Source of the DNA: Lysobacteraceae bacterium
GTDB lineage: Bacteria; Pseudomonadota; Gammaproteobacteria; Xanthomonadales; Rhodanobacteraceae
Direction of reading: 5' to 3'
Assembly (NCBI GenBank): GCA_028870665.1
Contig: JAGWPB010000007.1
Location: 1-64,000 of the forward strand
DNA: 64,000 nt
Below the pieces are notes generated by a model. The model had not been told where the DNA came from. It saw nothing but the letters and a program-made list of their open reading frames with translations, and made no database searches. Position 1 is the stretch's first letter; each line of letters begins with the position of its first letter. Below are positions 1 through 9,104 of this stretch, piece by piece. Made by a program: the position numbers and the translations under genes.

Positions 1-1199
1 TGTTTGCGGTGCTGTTTCTCGATCTCGACCGCTTCAAGGTGATCAACGACTCGGTCGGTCATCTGGTCGGCGACGATCTGCTGTTCCAGGCCGGCGGGCG
101 CATCCGCGCCTGCCTGAAAGCACAGGATGTCGTGGCTCGCCTCGGCGGTGACGAGTTTGCCGTGCTGGTCGAGGGGATCGCTGATGTCGGCGAGGCCGAG
201 CGCGTGGCTGACCGCATCATCACCGCGATGCGCGCACCGTTCCGGCTCGGCGCCAAGGAGATGTTCACTTCGACATCGATCGGCATCGCGCTGGCGGCAC
301 CGCACTACCGGCGCCCGGAGGAATTGCTCCGCGACGCCGACTCGGCCATGTACCGGGCCAAGGCCGAGGGCCGCCAGCGGTACGCGATCTTCGACGAGCG
401 CCTGCGCCGCGAGGCGGTCAGCCTGCTGGAGCTCGAAGTGGACCTGCGGCGTGCACTGGAGCGCGGCGAGTTCGAGCCGTTCTATCAGCCGATCGTGAGC
501 CTGGAGGACGGACGCGTCGCCGGCTTCGAGGCGCTACTGCGCTGGCGCCACCCGGCGCGCGGTGTGCTGGTGCCCGGCGACTTCCTCGGTGTCGCGGAAG
601 ACAACGGCTCGTCCGAGGCGATCGACTGGATGATGTTCGAACAGGTCGCGGCGCAGATCCCGCTGCTGACCGCGGAAGGCGGCTTCGTCAGCATCAATCT
701 GTCGGGACGGCACTTTCGCAGCGACGAGCTGGCACCGCGCCTGCTGGACCTGTTCGGCCGGCATCGAGTCCAGCCCGCGCGCGTACGCGTCGAGGTCACC
801 GAGCGCACCCTGCTGGAGAGTCCGGCCACGGTCAAATGCACGCTGGCCCTGCTGCGCGAACAGGGCATCGGCATCGCCCTGGACGATTTCGGTACCGGCT
901 ACTCCTCGCTCAGCTACCTGCACCAGTATCCGCTGCAGTCTCTGAAGATCGACCGCTCGTTCATCATCGGCCTGCCGGCACAGGGGAACGAGGGCGGCAC
1001 CCTGGTGGTCGTGCGCGCGATCCTCGCCTTGGCCCACTCGCTGGGCATGCAGGTCATCGCCGAGGGCATCGAGACGGAAGCGCAACGGCGCACGCTGGCC
1101 GCCCTGGGCTGCGTGTTCGGCCAGGGCTTCCTGTTCGCCGAACCGAAATCCGCCGAAACCTGGGGCGTCGCAACCGCGGCGGTTCCCGCCATCAGCTGA
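1..1199 (+). CDS. GGDEF-EAL domain protein (c-di-GMP turnover), 5' truncated by the window edge
   Basis: Open frame from base 3 (FAVLFLDLDRFKVINDSVGH...RLGGDEFAVL) followed by an EAL domain (EALLRWRHP, EVTERTLLE, DDFGTGYSSL, KIDRSFI, AEGIET). Confidence 0.9.
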   Translation, partial: FAVLFLDLDRFKVINDSVGHLVGDDLLFQAGGRIRACLKAQDVVARLGGDEFAVLVEGIADVGEAERVADRIITAMRAPFRLGAKEMFTSTSIGIALAAPHYRRPEELLRDADSAMYRAKAEGRQRYAIFDERLRREAVSLLELEVDLRRALERGEFEPFYQPIVSLEDGRVAGFEALLRWRHPARGVLVPGDFLGVAEDNGSSEAIDWMMFEQVAAQIPLLTAEGGFVSINLSGRHFRSDELAPRLLDLFGRHRVQPARVRVEVTERTLLESPATVKCTLALLREQGIGIALDDFGTGYSSLSYLHQYPLQSLKIDRSFIIGLPAQGNEGGTLVVVRAILALAHSLGMQVIAEGIETEAQRRTLAALGCVFGQGFLFAEPKSAETWGVATAAVPAIS

Positions 1200-1201
1200 A
1201 C

Positions 1202-2083
1202 TCAGTGCGGGGTGGCCGAGGCCGGAGCACTCGGATTGGCACTGGTCACCCGCGCCACGTCGACCGGATCGAACCGGTAGCGCGCGTCGCAGAATTCGCA
1301 GGTCACCTCGACCATGCCGCCGCTGGCCGCCAGAGCGGCCTCGACCTCCGCGCGCCCGAGCGCGCGCAGCACGGCCTCGACGCGGTCGCGTGAGCAGCCG
1401 CAGCCGAAACCGAGGGTCGAAACGTCGAGCAGGCGCGGTGCCTCCTGGTGATACAGCCGGCGCAGCAGCTCGGCGGCCGGCAACGTGAGCAATTCGGCTT
1501 CCGTCAGGGTGGCGGTGAGATGACCGACGCGATTCCAGGCATCATCGTCGCCGCGTGCCCCCGGCAACTGCTGCAACAGCAGCCCCGCAGCGCCATCGGC
1601 GCCACTAGCCAGCACGATCCGGGTCGGCAATTGCTCGGATTGCGCGAAATAGTCTTCGAGCAAGGCGGCAAAGGGGGCCGAACGCACACTGACCAGACCC
1701 TGGTAGCGGGTACCTTGCTCGACGCTGCCGAGCGTGATCGCCAGCAGCGCGCCGGGTTGCGCGCCGAGATCCAGCGGCTCGGGCAGCGGCGCCTGCCAAC
1801 GCGCGAGGCCGCGGATGCGGCCCGCATCGCTGCACTCGGCGAACAGCAGCCGCAACGGACCCTGGCTCTTGAGCTCGATCGACAGACTGCCCTGCAACTT
1901 GATGTGGGCCGTGAGCAGCGCGCTGGCCGCCAGTGCCTGGCCGAGCAGGTCGCGCAGCGGCTGCGGGTAATCGCCGCGCCCGGCTACTTCGCGCCAGGAC
2001 GGGCCCAGGTGCGCCACGGCGCCGCGCACGCCGGCGCGTTCGAGCAGGAAACGGTGCATCTGGTCGTTGGCGGCGATCGGCAT
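1202..2083 (-). CDS. hslO: Hsp33 redox-regulated chaperonin
   Basis: MPIAANDQMHRFLLERAGVRGAVAHL...; C-terminal CGCSRDRV and CEFCDARY zinc/redox cysteine motif. Start chosen at the internal Met at 2083. Confidence 0.9.
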   Translation of the reverse strand: MPIAANDQMHRFLLERAGVRGAVAHLGPSWREVAGRGDYPQPLRDLLGQALAASALLTAHIKLQGSLSIELKSQGPLRLLFAECSDAGRIRGLARWQAPLPEPLDLGAQPGALLAITLGSVEQGTRYQGLVSVRSAPFAALLEDYFAQSEQLPTRIVLASGADGAAGLLLQQLPGARGDDDAWNRVGHLTATLTEAELLTLPAAELLRRLYHQEAPRLLDVSTLGFGCGCSRDRVEAVLRALGRAEVEAALAASGGMVEVTCEFCDARYRFDPVDVARVTSANPSAPASATPH

Positions 2084-2193
2084 CGACAGGGCCCGGCTGG
2101 GAATCCGCCAAGGTGGGGACGCGGTCGATGAATCCAAGCCGGCGCGCGCCGGCCACCGCCTATACTTGCCGTGCCCCCGACTCGGTTGTCCGC

Positions 2194-2922
2194 ATGTCCG
2201 CCACCCGCTCCCCCGCCCCGCTGCGCTCACGCAGACGTCGCTGGCTGCGCGGTCTGATGATCGCCGCCCTGACCTGGCTGGCGGTCACCGAGCTGGCGGT
2301 GCTCGGCCTGCGCTTCGTGCCGCCGCTGACCAGCGCGTTCATGATCGAGCGCTGGCTCGGCGCGCAATGGCATGGCGAGCGCGGCTTCACCCTGCACTAC
2401 CACTGGGTGCCATGGCGCGCGGTGGCACCGGTGGTACCGTTGGCGATGGTCGCCAGCGAGGACCAGACCTTCCCCAGCAACTACGGCTTCGATTTCGGCG
2501 AAATCCGCGACGCCATCGACCAGGCCGAGGAAGGCGACCGCCTGCGCGGCGCCAGCACGATCACCCAGCAGACCGCGAAGAACCTGTTCCTGTGGAGCGG
2601 GCGCAGCTTCGTGCGCAAGGGCATCGAGGCCTATTTCACCATCCTGCTGGAGCTGAACCTGCCGAAGCGGCGCATCCTCGAGATTTACATGAACATCGCC
2701 GAGCTCGGCAATGGCATCTACGGCGTCGACGCCGCCAGCCGCATCGATTTCCACAAGCCGCCGGCGCGGCTGAATGAACACGAGGCGGCGCTGCTGGCTT
2801 CGGTCCTGCCGGACCCGCGCCGCTATCGCGCCGACCGCCCCTCGCGGTATGTGCTGCGCCACGCCGCCTGGGTCGAGCGGCAGATGCACCAGTTGGGCGG
2901 CGTGTCCTACCTGCCGAAATAG
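2194..2922 (+). CDS. mtgA: Monofunctional biosynthetic peptidoglycan transglycosylase
   Basis: ASEDQTFPSNYGFDFGEI...GASTITQQTAKNLFLWSGRSFVRKGIEAYFTILLE; single GT51 domain with an N-terminal TM segment. Confidence 0.88.
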   Translation: MSATRSPAPLRSRRRRWLRGLMIAALTWLAVTELAVLGLRFVPPLTSAFMIERWLGAQWHGERGFTLHYHWVPWRAVAPVVPLAMVASEDQTFPSNYGFDFGEIRDAIDQAEEGDRLRGASTITQQTAKNLFLWSGRSFVRKGIEAYFTILLELNLPKRRILEIYMNIAELGNGIYGVDAASRIDFHKPPARLNEHEAALLASVLPDPRRYRADRPSRYVLRHAAWVERQMHQLGGVSYLPK

Positions 2923-2948
2923 CCTGTCCTGCCTGCCGATACAAACCG

Positions 2949-4001
2949 TCAGCCGTGCGCCTCGTACCAGCCGCGGCTGGCATTGACCGCGGCGACCACT
3001 GCCAGCATCACCGGCACCTCGATCAGCACGCCGACCACCGTCGCCAGCGCCGCGCCGGAAGCGAAGCCGAACAGGCTGATCGCGGTCGCCACCGCCAGTT
3101 CGAAGAAGTTGCTGGCGCCGATCAGCGCCGAGGGACCGGCCACGCAGTGCGACTCGCCCAGTGCGCGGTTGAGCCCGTAGGCCAGCGCGCTGTTGAAGAT
3201 CACCTGGATCGCGATCGGCACCGCCAGCAGCAGGATCACCAGCGGTTGCCCGACGATCGTCACGCCCTGGAAGCCGAACAGCAGCACCAGCGTCGCCAGC
3301 AGCGCGAACAGCGACAGCGGCTTGCTGCGGGCGAGCGCACCTTCCAGCGTCATCGTGCCACGCCGCAGCAGCAGCGCGCGCAGGATCTGGGCAAGCAGCA
3401 AGGGCACCACGATGTAGAGCAGCACCGACAGCAGCAGCGTCGCCCACGGCACCCGGATCGCGGCCACGCCCAGCAGCAGCGCGACCAGCGGCGCGAAGGC
3501 GAACACCATCACGGTGTCGTTGAGCGCCACCTGGGTCAGGGTGAAGTTGGCCTCGCCGCGGGCGAGCTCGCTCCACACGAACACCATCGCCGTGCACGGC
3601 GCCGCCGCCAGCAGGATCAACCCGGCGATGTAGCTGTCGAGCTGGCCGGCCGGCAACCAGGGGGCGAACAGATGACGGATGAAGACCCAGCCCAGCAGCG
3701 CCATCGAGAAGGGTTTCACCGCCCAGTTGACGAACAACGTCACCCCGAAGCCGCGCCAGTGCCGGCGCACCGTGCCCAGCGTCGCGAAATCCACGCGCAT
3801 CAGCATCGGCACGATCATCGCCCAGATCAGCGCGCCGACCGGCAGGTTGATCGCGGCGACGGTGGCGCCGCCGAGGGCATGAAACACGGCGGGCAGCAGC
3901 CGGCCCAGCGTCACTCCCGCCGCGATGCACAGCGCCACCCACAGCGTCAGGTAGCGCTCGAATCCGCCGAGCGCGGGCCTCGTGGCGAGCGTCGCGCTCA
4001 T
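2949..4001 (-). CDS. acr3: ACR3-family arsenite efflux transporter
   Basis: MSATLATRPALGGFERYLTLWVALCIAAGVTLGRLLPAVF...NWAVKPFSMALLGWVFI...AAAPCTAMVFVWS; follows arsC. Confidence 0.9.
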   Translation of the reverse strand: MSATLATRPALGGFERYLTLWVALCIAAGVTLGRLLPAVFHALGGATVAAINLPVGALIWAMIVPMLMRVDFATLGTVRRHWRGFGVTLFVNWAVKPFSMALLGWVFIRHLFAPWLPAGQLDSYIAGLILLAAAPCTAMVFVWSELARGEANFTLTQVALNDTVMVFAFAPLVALLLGVAAIRVPWATLLLSVLLYIVVPLLLAQILRALLLRRGTMTLEGALARSKPLSLFALLATLVLLFGFQGVTIVGQPLVILLLAVPIAIQVIFNSALAYGLNRALGESHCVAGPSALIGASNFFELAVATAISLFGFASGAALATVVGVLIEVPVMLAVVAAVNASRGWYEAHG

Positions 4002-4492
4002 CGCGTCGCCTCGGCGATCGCCTGCAGCGATGCGCGCGCGGTCAATCCGTCGAGCCTGGCGTCCGGCAACGCGATCAGCAGTTCGACGCGGCGCCGCAAC
4101 GTCAGCAGAGCGGCGCGGAACGCTGCGTGGCGGGCGACCTCGTCGCCCGTGACCGTCACCGGATCGGGCACCCCCCAGTGCGCGGTGGCGGGATGACCCG
4201 GCCACAGCGGGCAGCTCTCGCCCGCGGCGCTGTCGCAGACGGTGATGATGAAATCCATCGCCGGTGCGCCGGGCACGGCAAACTCGTCCCACGACTTGCT
4301 GCGCAGGCGCGAGATGTCACAGCCGAGTTCGGCGGCGATCTCCGCCGCCAGCGGTTGCACCTGCCCGCTCGGGTGGCTGCCGGCGCTGTAGGCGACGAAG
4401 CGGCCGCCGCCGAGGGCATTCAGCAGCGTCTCGGCCAGAATGCTGCGCGCCGAATTGCCCGTGCACAGGAACAGGACGTGATAGGGGCGCAT
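3998..4492 (-). CDS. arsC: Arsenate reductase, low-MW phosphatase/ArsC type
   Basis: VLFLCTGNSARSILAE P-loop; DFIITVCDSAAGESCPLWPG; overlaps the acr3 start by 4 nt. Confidence 0.9.
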   Translation of the reverse strand: MRPYHVLFLCTGNSARSILAETLLNALGGGRFVAYSAGSHPSGQVQPLAAEIAAELGCDISRLRSKSWDEFAVPGAPAMDFIITVCDSAAGESCPLWPGHPATAHWGVPDPVTVTGDEVARHAAFRAALLTLRRRVELLIALPDARLDGLTARASLQAIAEATR

Positions 4493-4503
4493 GGCCTGCC
4501 CGC

Positions 4504-5019
4504 TCACGCGCAGCCGCCGCCGCAACACGCCGTTGCCGCAGCCGTTCCGGCGCCCGGCGCCGCCGCATCGCTGCCGGGTGCCGCACAGGCCGCACCCGGG
4601 CCGCAACAGGCCGTCGCATCCACGGCCGGCGGTGCTGCATGCGGCGCGTCGTACGTGGTCGCCGCACCGTGGGTCAGGAAGCTCTCCCAGCGGATGCCCT
4701 GCGGGTCTTCGGCCCAGTACTTGTCGGAATGCGCGTAGCAGCACGTCGTGCCGTTCTCGGCCAGAACGACCGCGTCGGCCGCCTTCAGGCGGTCGCCGAT
4801 CGCTTCGAGTTCGGCGGCGTCTTCCGCCTGCAGGCCGAGGTGGTCGACACCGGGCGCGCGGGCGCGCTGCGAGATCGCGAAGTTGATGCGTGGATCCGCG
4901 AGCATCCATTTCGCATAGTCGGGTTGCACCACGCTGGGTCCGGTGCCGAACAGCCGGGCGTAGAAGCGGATGCTGGCATCGAGATCGCGCACGTTGACAT
5001 GGACATGAAAGCGTTTCAT
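4504..5019 (-). CDS. arsI: VOC-family ArsI/CadI-type metalloenzyme (putative C-As lyase) with Cys-rich C-terminus
   Basis: MKRFHVHVNVRDLDASIRFYARLFG...NGTTCCYAHSDKYWAEDPQGIRWE; vicinal Cys pair; tail ...ATACCGPGAACAA...TACCGGGCA. Confidence 0.82.
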   Translation of the reverse strand: MKRFHVHVNVRDLDASIRFYARLFGTGPSVVQPDYAKWMLADPRINFAISQRARAPGVDHLGLQAEDAAELEAIGDRLKAADAVVLAENGTTCCYAHSDKYWAEDPQGIRWESFLTHGAATTYDAPHAAPPAVDATACCGPGAACAAPGSDAAAPGAGTAAATACCGGGCA

Positions 5020-5360
5020 GGACGTCTGCTCCGGGGCTTGGGCACACAGGTGGGCGCGGCCGCACAGGCGCTCGTGTCGCCCGCGCAGCAGTTTTCGGTC
5101 AGGAAGGCGAGCAGCGCGTCCATGCGCGCGTAGTCGGCGCGACAGCGGATCACTCGGCCTTCGCGGACGTCGCGCACCAAACCGGCCGCGCGCAGCACGT
5201 TGAGGTGGTTGCTGAGCGTGGCGCCGGGCAAGCCCAGGCGCTCGCCCAGCACCCCCACCGGCATGCCCTCGCCCCCCGCCTGCACCAGCAGCCGATACAG
5301 CGCCAGGCGGTGCTCCTGGGCCAGTGCCTTGAGCGATTCGAGTGCGGATGATGTATTCAT
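5016..5360 (-). CDS. arsR: ArsR-family metalloregulator
   Basis: wHTH MNTSSALESLKALAQEHRLALYRLLVQAG...LGLPGATLSNHLNVLRAAGLV; C-terminal CCAGDTSACAAAPTC; ATGA overlap with arsI. Confidence 0.88.
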   Translation of the reverse strand: MNTSSALESLKALAQEHRLALYRLLVQAGGEGMPVGVLGERLGLPGATLSNHLNVLRAAGLVRDVREGRVIRCRADYARMDALLAFLTENCCAGDTSACAAAPTCVPKPRSRRP

Positions 5361-5362
5361 AA

Positions 5363-5382
5363 TTCCGGAACTATAGAACTAT
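5363..5382. promoter_or_regulatory. Candidate ars operator (TTCCGGAA palindrome and GAACTAT-A-GAACTAT direct repeat)
   Basis: TTCCGGAA at 5363-5370; GAACTAT at 5368-5374 and 5376-5382, immediately upstream of the arsR start (5360). Confidence 0.5.
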
Positions 5383-5484
5383 TTTCGCGCAAGGCAAGCG
5401 CATGCTGCGGCGCACACGCCATGCTCCGGCCACGGCGCTAGACTGCCCCGAGGCCGGCTACCGGGGACCGGCAACGGAGGCCGC

Positions 5485-5913
5485 ATGCTACTGGTCAAGC
5501 ATCTGCTGGAAACCAAGGGCGCGCAGGTTCACGCCATTGCCCCGGACGAGCCGGTGCTGGCAGCGATCAGGCGTATGGCCGAACGTCAGGTCGGCGCGCT
5601 GCTGGTGATGCGCGGCGACACCCTGCTCGGCATCGTTTCCGAGCGCGACTACGCGCGCAAGGTGATCCTGCACGGACGCGCGTCGGCGGACACGCCGGTG
5701 GCCGAGATCATGTCGTCGCCGGTACTGACGGTGGGCCCTGACGACAGTATCGAGGCCTGCATGCGCCTGTGCACCGACAGCCGCGTGCGCCATCTGCCGG
5801 TGCAGGAGCGCGGCAAGGTGGTCGGCGTGATCTCGATCGGCGATCTGGTCAAGGCGACCATCGACGAGCAGGCGCAGCAGATCGAGCAGCTGCAGCGCTA
5901 TATCGTCGGCTAA
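5485..5913 (+). CDS. CBS-domain-pair protein
   Basis: Two CBS motifs: GDTLLGIVSERDYARKVI and GKVVGVISIGDLVK; about 142 aa stand-alone. Confidence 0.85.
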   Translation: MLLVKHLLETKGAQVHAIAPDEPVLAAIRRMAERQVGALLVMRGDTLLGIVSERDYARKVILHGRASADTPVAEIMSSPVLTVGPDDSIEACMRLCTDSRVRHLPVQERGKVVGVISIGDLVKATIDEQAQQIEQLQRYIVG

Positions 5914-7199
5914 GCGCGGCGCCCGGACCGAGGCAGCGCTTCCGGCGCCAGATCCTCCGAATGCGCAGCGCGATAGCCGATGCGTGCCGCCGCCGCCGCG
6001 CCCAGTCCGCTCAGCAGCGCCAGTCCGGCGAGACCCACGCCCAGCCCGCGCAGCGCGTTGAGAGTGGTGGTCACTGCCACGTCGCCGAAGCGCCAGACCG
6101 TGGTCTCGATGAAGTTCTTGCCCTTGTAACGGGCCTCGCGCGCCACCCTCGTGTACAGCGCGTTGATCGCCGGCGTCAGCATGCCGTAGGTGAATCCGCG
6201 GGTAAGGATCTGCAACAGAGCCAGCAGCGGTACGCCGACCCAGACCAGAGGCATCCCGGCCGTGAGGTCCAGCCATGGCAGCGGCAGGGCCACCGGGCCC
6301 AATACCGCGATTGCTCCCAGCACGGCGACGTTGACCAGCGCCGGCAGCACCAGGCCCCATGTCGGTCCCGGGCGCCGCGCCAGCAGCCAGGAGCTCACGC
6401 CCGACTGCAGCACCACCACCAGCAGATTGGTGGCGAGGTCCATGTGCGCATAGAACGCCGTGCGTGCCGCCGCGCCGGCCAGATGCGTCTTGACATAATC
6501 GGCCACCAGCGCATAGGCGACGGTGCCGACTCCATCGCCCAGCAGCATCAGCAGCGCCATCCGGCGCAGGAAAGGCTCGCTGAAGACCTGCCGCAGCCCA
6601 GCCCAGAGACTGCCGCCCAGCGCCAGCCCGTCGGCCGGACGCGCACCGGCGCCGCGGCCGATGCGCAACATCAGCGCCAACGCCAGCAACAGCAACCCCG
6701 CGGAAACCACCAGCAGCGGTGCGACACCGATCACGCCGACCAGCAGCGAGGTCAGCAGCGGCCCCGTCAACGCACCGGCGGTGCCACCCAGCGCGATGCG
6801 CGGAAACAGCCGGCGCGCGCTGGCGCTGACGAACACATCGGCCATGAAGCTCCAGAACAGCGACACCACGAACAGGTTGAACACGCTGACCCAAACGAAG
6901 AACACCACGCCCAGCGTGAACGCACCGATCCGCGCCTGCGCGGCAAAGGCCGGCGCGAACGCCAGCAGACAGAGGACAAAGAAACCGTAGGTCCAGGTCA
7001 GCAGGCGTCGGCGTGGCAGCCGCGCAGCGAGGCCGCCGAATACCGGCGTCAGAACCAGCGTGGCCACGAAGGTCGCGCCATAGAACCACGGCAGTGCCAC
7101 GGCGCCGACAGCGCCACCCAGCTGGTCGCGGACCGGACGCAACACGAAATACGCCGCCAGCAGGCAGAAGAAGGCGAGAAAGGCCTGGATCGCAGCCAT
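5910..7199 (-). CDS. Multi-TM transporter, MFS/NTT (nucleotide-transporter)-like
   Basis: MAAIQAFLAFFCLLAAYFVLRPVRDQLG...; many hydrophobic segments. Stop overlaps the CBS gene stop (convergent). Confidence 0.65.
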   Translation of the reverse strand: MAAIQAFLAFFCLLAAYFVLRPVRDQLGGAVGAVALPWFYGATFVATLVLTPVFGGLAARLPRRRLLTWTYGFFVLCLLAFAPAFAAQARIGAFTLGVVFFVWVSVFNLFVVSLFWSFMADVFVSASARRLFPRIALGGTAGALTGPLLTSLLVGVIGVAPLLVVSAGLLLLALALMLRIGRGAGARPADGLALGGSLWAGLRQVFSEPFLRRMALLMLLGDGVGTVAYALVADYVKTHLAGAAARTAFYAHMDLATNLLVVVLQSGVSSWLLARRPGPTWGLVLPALVNVAVLGAIAVLGPVALPLPWLDLTAGMPLVWVGVPLLALLQILTRGFTYGMLTPAINALYTRVAREARYKGKNFIETTVWRFGDVAVTTTLNALRGLGVGLAGLALLSGLGAAAAARIGYRAAHSEDLAPEALPRSGRRA

Positions 7200-7408
7200 C
7201 AGTTCGCTGCGGCGATTGGCAGTCGATGCAATCACGCGAGTGTCGGAAGCCGAAAGTCGAAGCACCCTAGCATGCGTCCACGCATGCAGACTGCTGCGCC
7301 CCGGCGGCATCAGGCACGCTCCCACGTCGGCCAAGCGAGATGCCGCCGCGCAGGCTTGCAAGCCCTCCGCAGCTGTCGCACCGTGTGAAGCAGTCACGAG
7401 GGGGCCGC

Positions 7409-8992
7409 ATGGACTTCGACCACATCATCATCGGCGCCGGGTCGTCCGGTTGTGTGCTGGCCAACCGGCTGTCGGCCGACGCACACCGCCGCGTGCTGTT
7501 GCTCGAAGCCGGCGGCCGCGACTGGCATCCTCTCATTCACATGCCCGCGGGCCTGGCCAAACTGGTCGGGCGCAAGGGCATCAACTGGGACTACACGACC
7601 GAGCCCGAGCCGCACCTCGACGGCCGCCGGCTGTGGTGGCCGCGCGGCAAGGTGCTGGGCGGTTCCAGCTCGATCAACGCCATGTGCTACGTCCGCGGCG
7701 TGCCGGCCGACTACGACCGCTGGGCGCGATTGGCTGGCGATCCGCGCTGGAGCTGGGACCGCGCGCTGCCGTATTTCCGCCGCGCCGAGGACAATACGCG
7801 CGGCGCCGACGCCCTGCACGGCGCCGGCGGACCGCTGGGCGTGGCGGATCTGCGTCACGTCAACCCGCTCAGCCGCGTTTTCATCGAAGCCGCCGTCGGC
7901 ACCGGCTTCGCCCGCAACGAGGATTTCAACGGGCTGCAACAGGAAGGCTTCGGCTGCTACCAGGTGACCCAGCGCAACGGTGCGCGCTGTTCGACCGCGA
8001 CCGCGTACCTGAAGCCGGCACGCGGGCGTGAAAATCTCAGCGTGCAGACCGGCGCGCTGGTCGAGCGCGTGCTGATCGAGGATCACCGCGCCGTCGGCGT
8101 GATCCTGCGCGGCGGACGTCGCATCGAGGCCGGCGAAGTGCTGCTGGCCGGCGGCGCGCTGAACTCGCCGCAGCTGCTGATGCTGTCGGGTGTCGGGCCG
8201 GCCGAACAGCTGCGCGCACACGGCATCGAAGTGCGCGTCGATGCCGCCGACGTCGGCGGCAACCTGCAGGACCACCTCGATATCTGCACCCTGGTGACCA
8301 CGCCGCAGAAGATCACTTATGACCGCACCAACGATCTGGCGGTCGCGCTCGAGTTCCTGCTCAAGCGTCAGGGCATCGGCACCTCCAACATCGCCGAGGC
8401 CGGCGGCTTCGTGCGCACACGTCACGCCACCGGCCCGGAGTGCGACATGCAGTTTCACTTCGTGCCGGCCCAGCTCGATGATCACGGCCGCCATCGGCTG
8501 CCCGGTTGCGGCTATACCCTGCACGCCTGCGCCCTGCACCCGCGGAGTCGCGGCCGACTGCGGCTGGCCTCGCGCGACCCCGCGGCGAAGGTACGCATCC
8601 ACGCCAACTACCTCAGCGACGCCGAAGCGCATGATCTGAAGATGCTGATCGAGGGCGTGCACCTGTCGCGGCGGATCCTTGCCGCGACGCCCTTCGATCC
8701 CTTCCGCGGCAGCGAGATCTTCCCCGGCCCCGGCGTGCAGGATGACGCGGCGATCGCGGCATTCGTGCGGCGCAAGGCGGAGACCATCTACCACCCCGTC
8801 GGTACCTGCCGCATGGGCGCCGACGACCGCGCCGTGGTGGACAGCGAGCTGCGCGTGCGCGGCATCGACGGCCTGCGCGTGATCGACGCTTCGGTGATGC
8901 CCGATCTGCCCGGCGGCAACACCAATGCCCCGACGATCATGATCGCCGAACAGGCGGCCGACCTGATTCTCGGTCACGTCACGACCGCCTGA
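7409..8992 (+). CDS. GMC-family FAD oxidoreductase (choline/alcohol dehydrogenase-like)
   Basis: FDHIIIGAGSSGCVLANRLSAD...GGSSSINAMCYVRG...VDSELRVRGIDGLRVIDASVMPDLPGGNTNAPTIMIAEQAAD. Confidence 0.9.
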   Translation: MDFDHIIIGAGSSGCVLANRLSADAHRRVLLLEAGGRDWHPLIHMPAGLAKLVGRKGINWDYTTEPEPHLDGRRLWWPRGKVLGGSSSINAMCYVRGVPADYDRWARLAGDPRWSWDRALPYFRRAEDNTRGADALHGAGGPLGVADLRHVNPLSRVFIEAAVGTGFARNEDFNGLQQEGFGCYQVTQRNGARCSTATAYLKPARGRENLSVQTGALVERVLIEDHRAVGVILRGGRRIEAGEVLLAGGALNSPQLLMLSGVGPAEQLRAHGIEVRVDAADVGGNLQDHLDICTLVTTPQKITYDRTNDLAVALEFLLKRQGIGTSNIAEAGGFVRTRHATGPECDMQFHFVPAQLDDHGRHRLPGCGYTLHACALHPRSRGRLRLASRDPAAKVRIHANYLSDAEAHDLKMLIEGVHLSRRILAATPFDPFRGSEIFPGPGVQDDAAIAAFVRRKAETIYHPVGTCRMGADDRAVVDSELRVRGIDGLRVIDASVMPDLPGGNTNAPTIMIAEQAADLILGHVTTA

Positions 8993-9104
8993 AATCCGGG
9001 CTTCCGGCCCGGTACCTTTCACCACTCGCGGCTGAAGCAGGCCGCTGCGGGATCCGCAACGGGCATGGGCGAGAGGCAGGCGCCTCGAAAGCGCTGATCC
9101 GGCT

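Noticed and set aside
8996-9012. CCGGGC-TTCCG-GCCCGG hairpin after the GMC gene
   Set aside because: Only a 6-bp stem with no clear T-run; too weak to call a terminator confidently.
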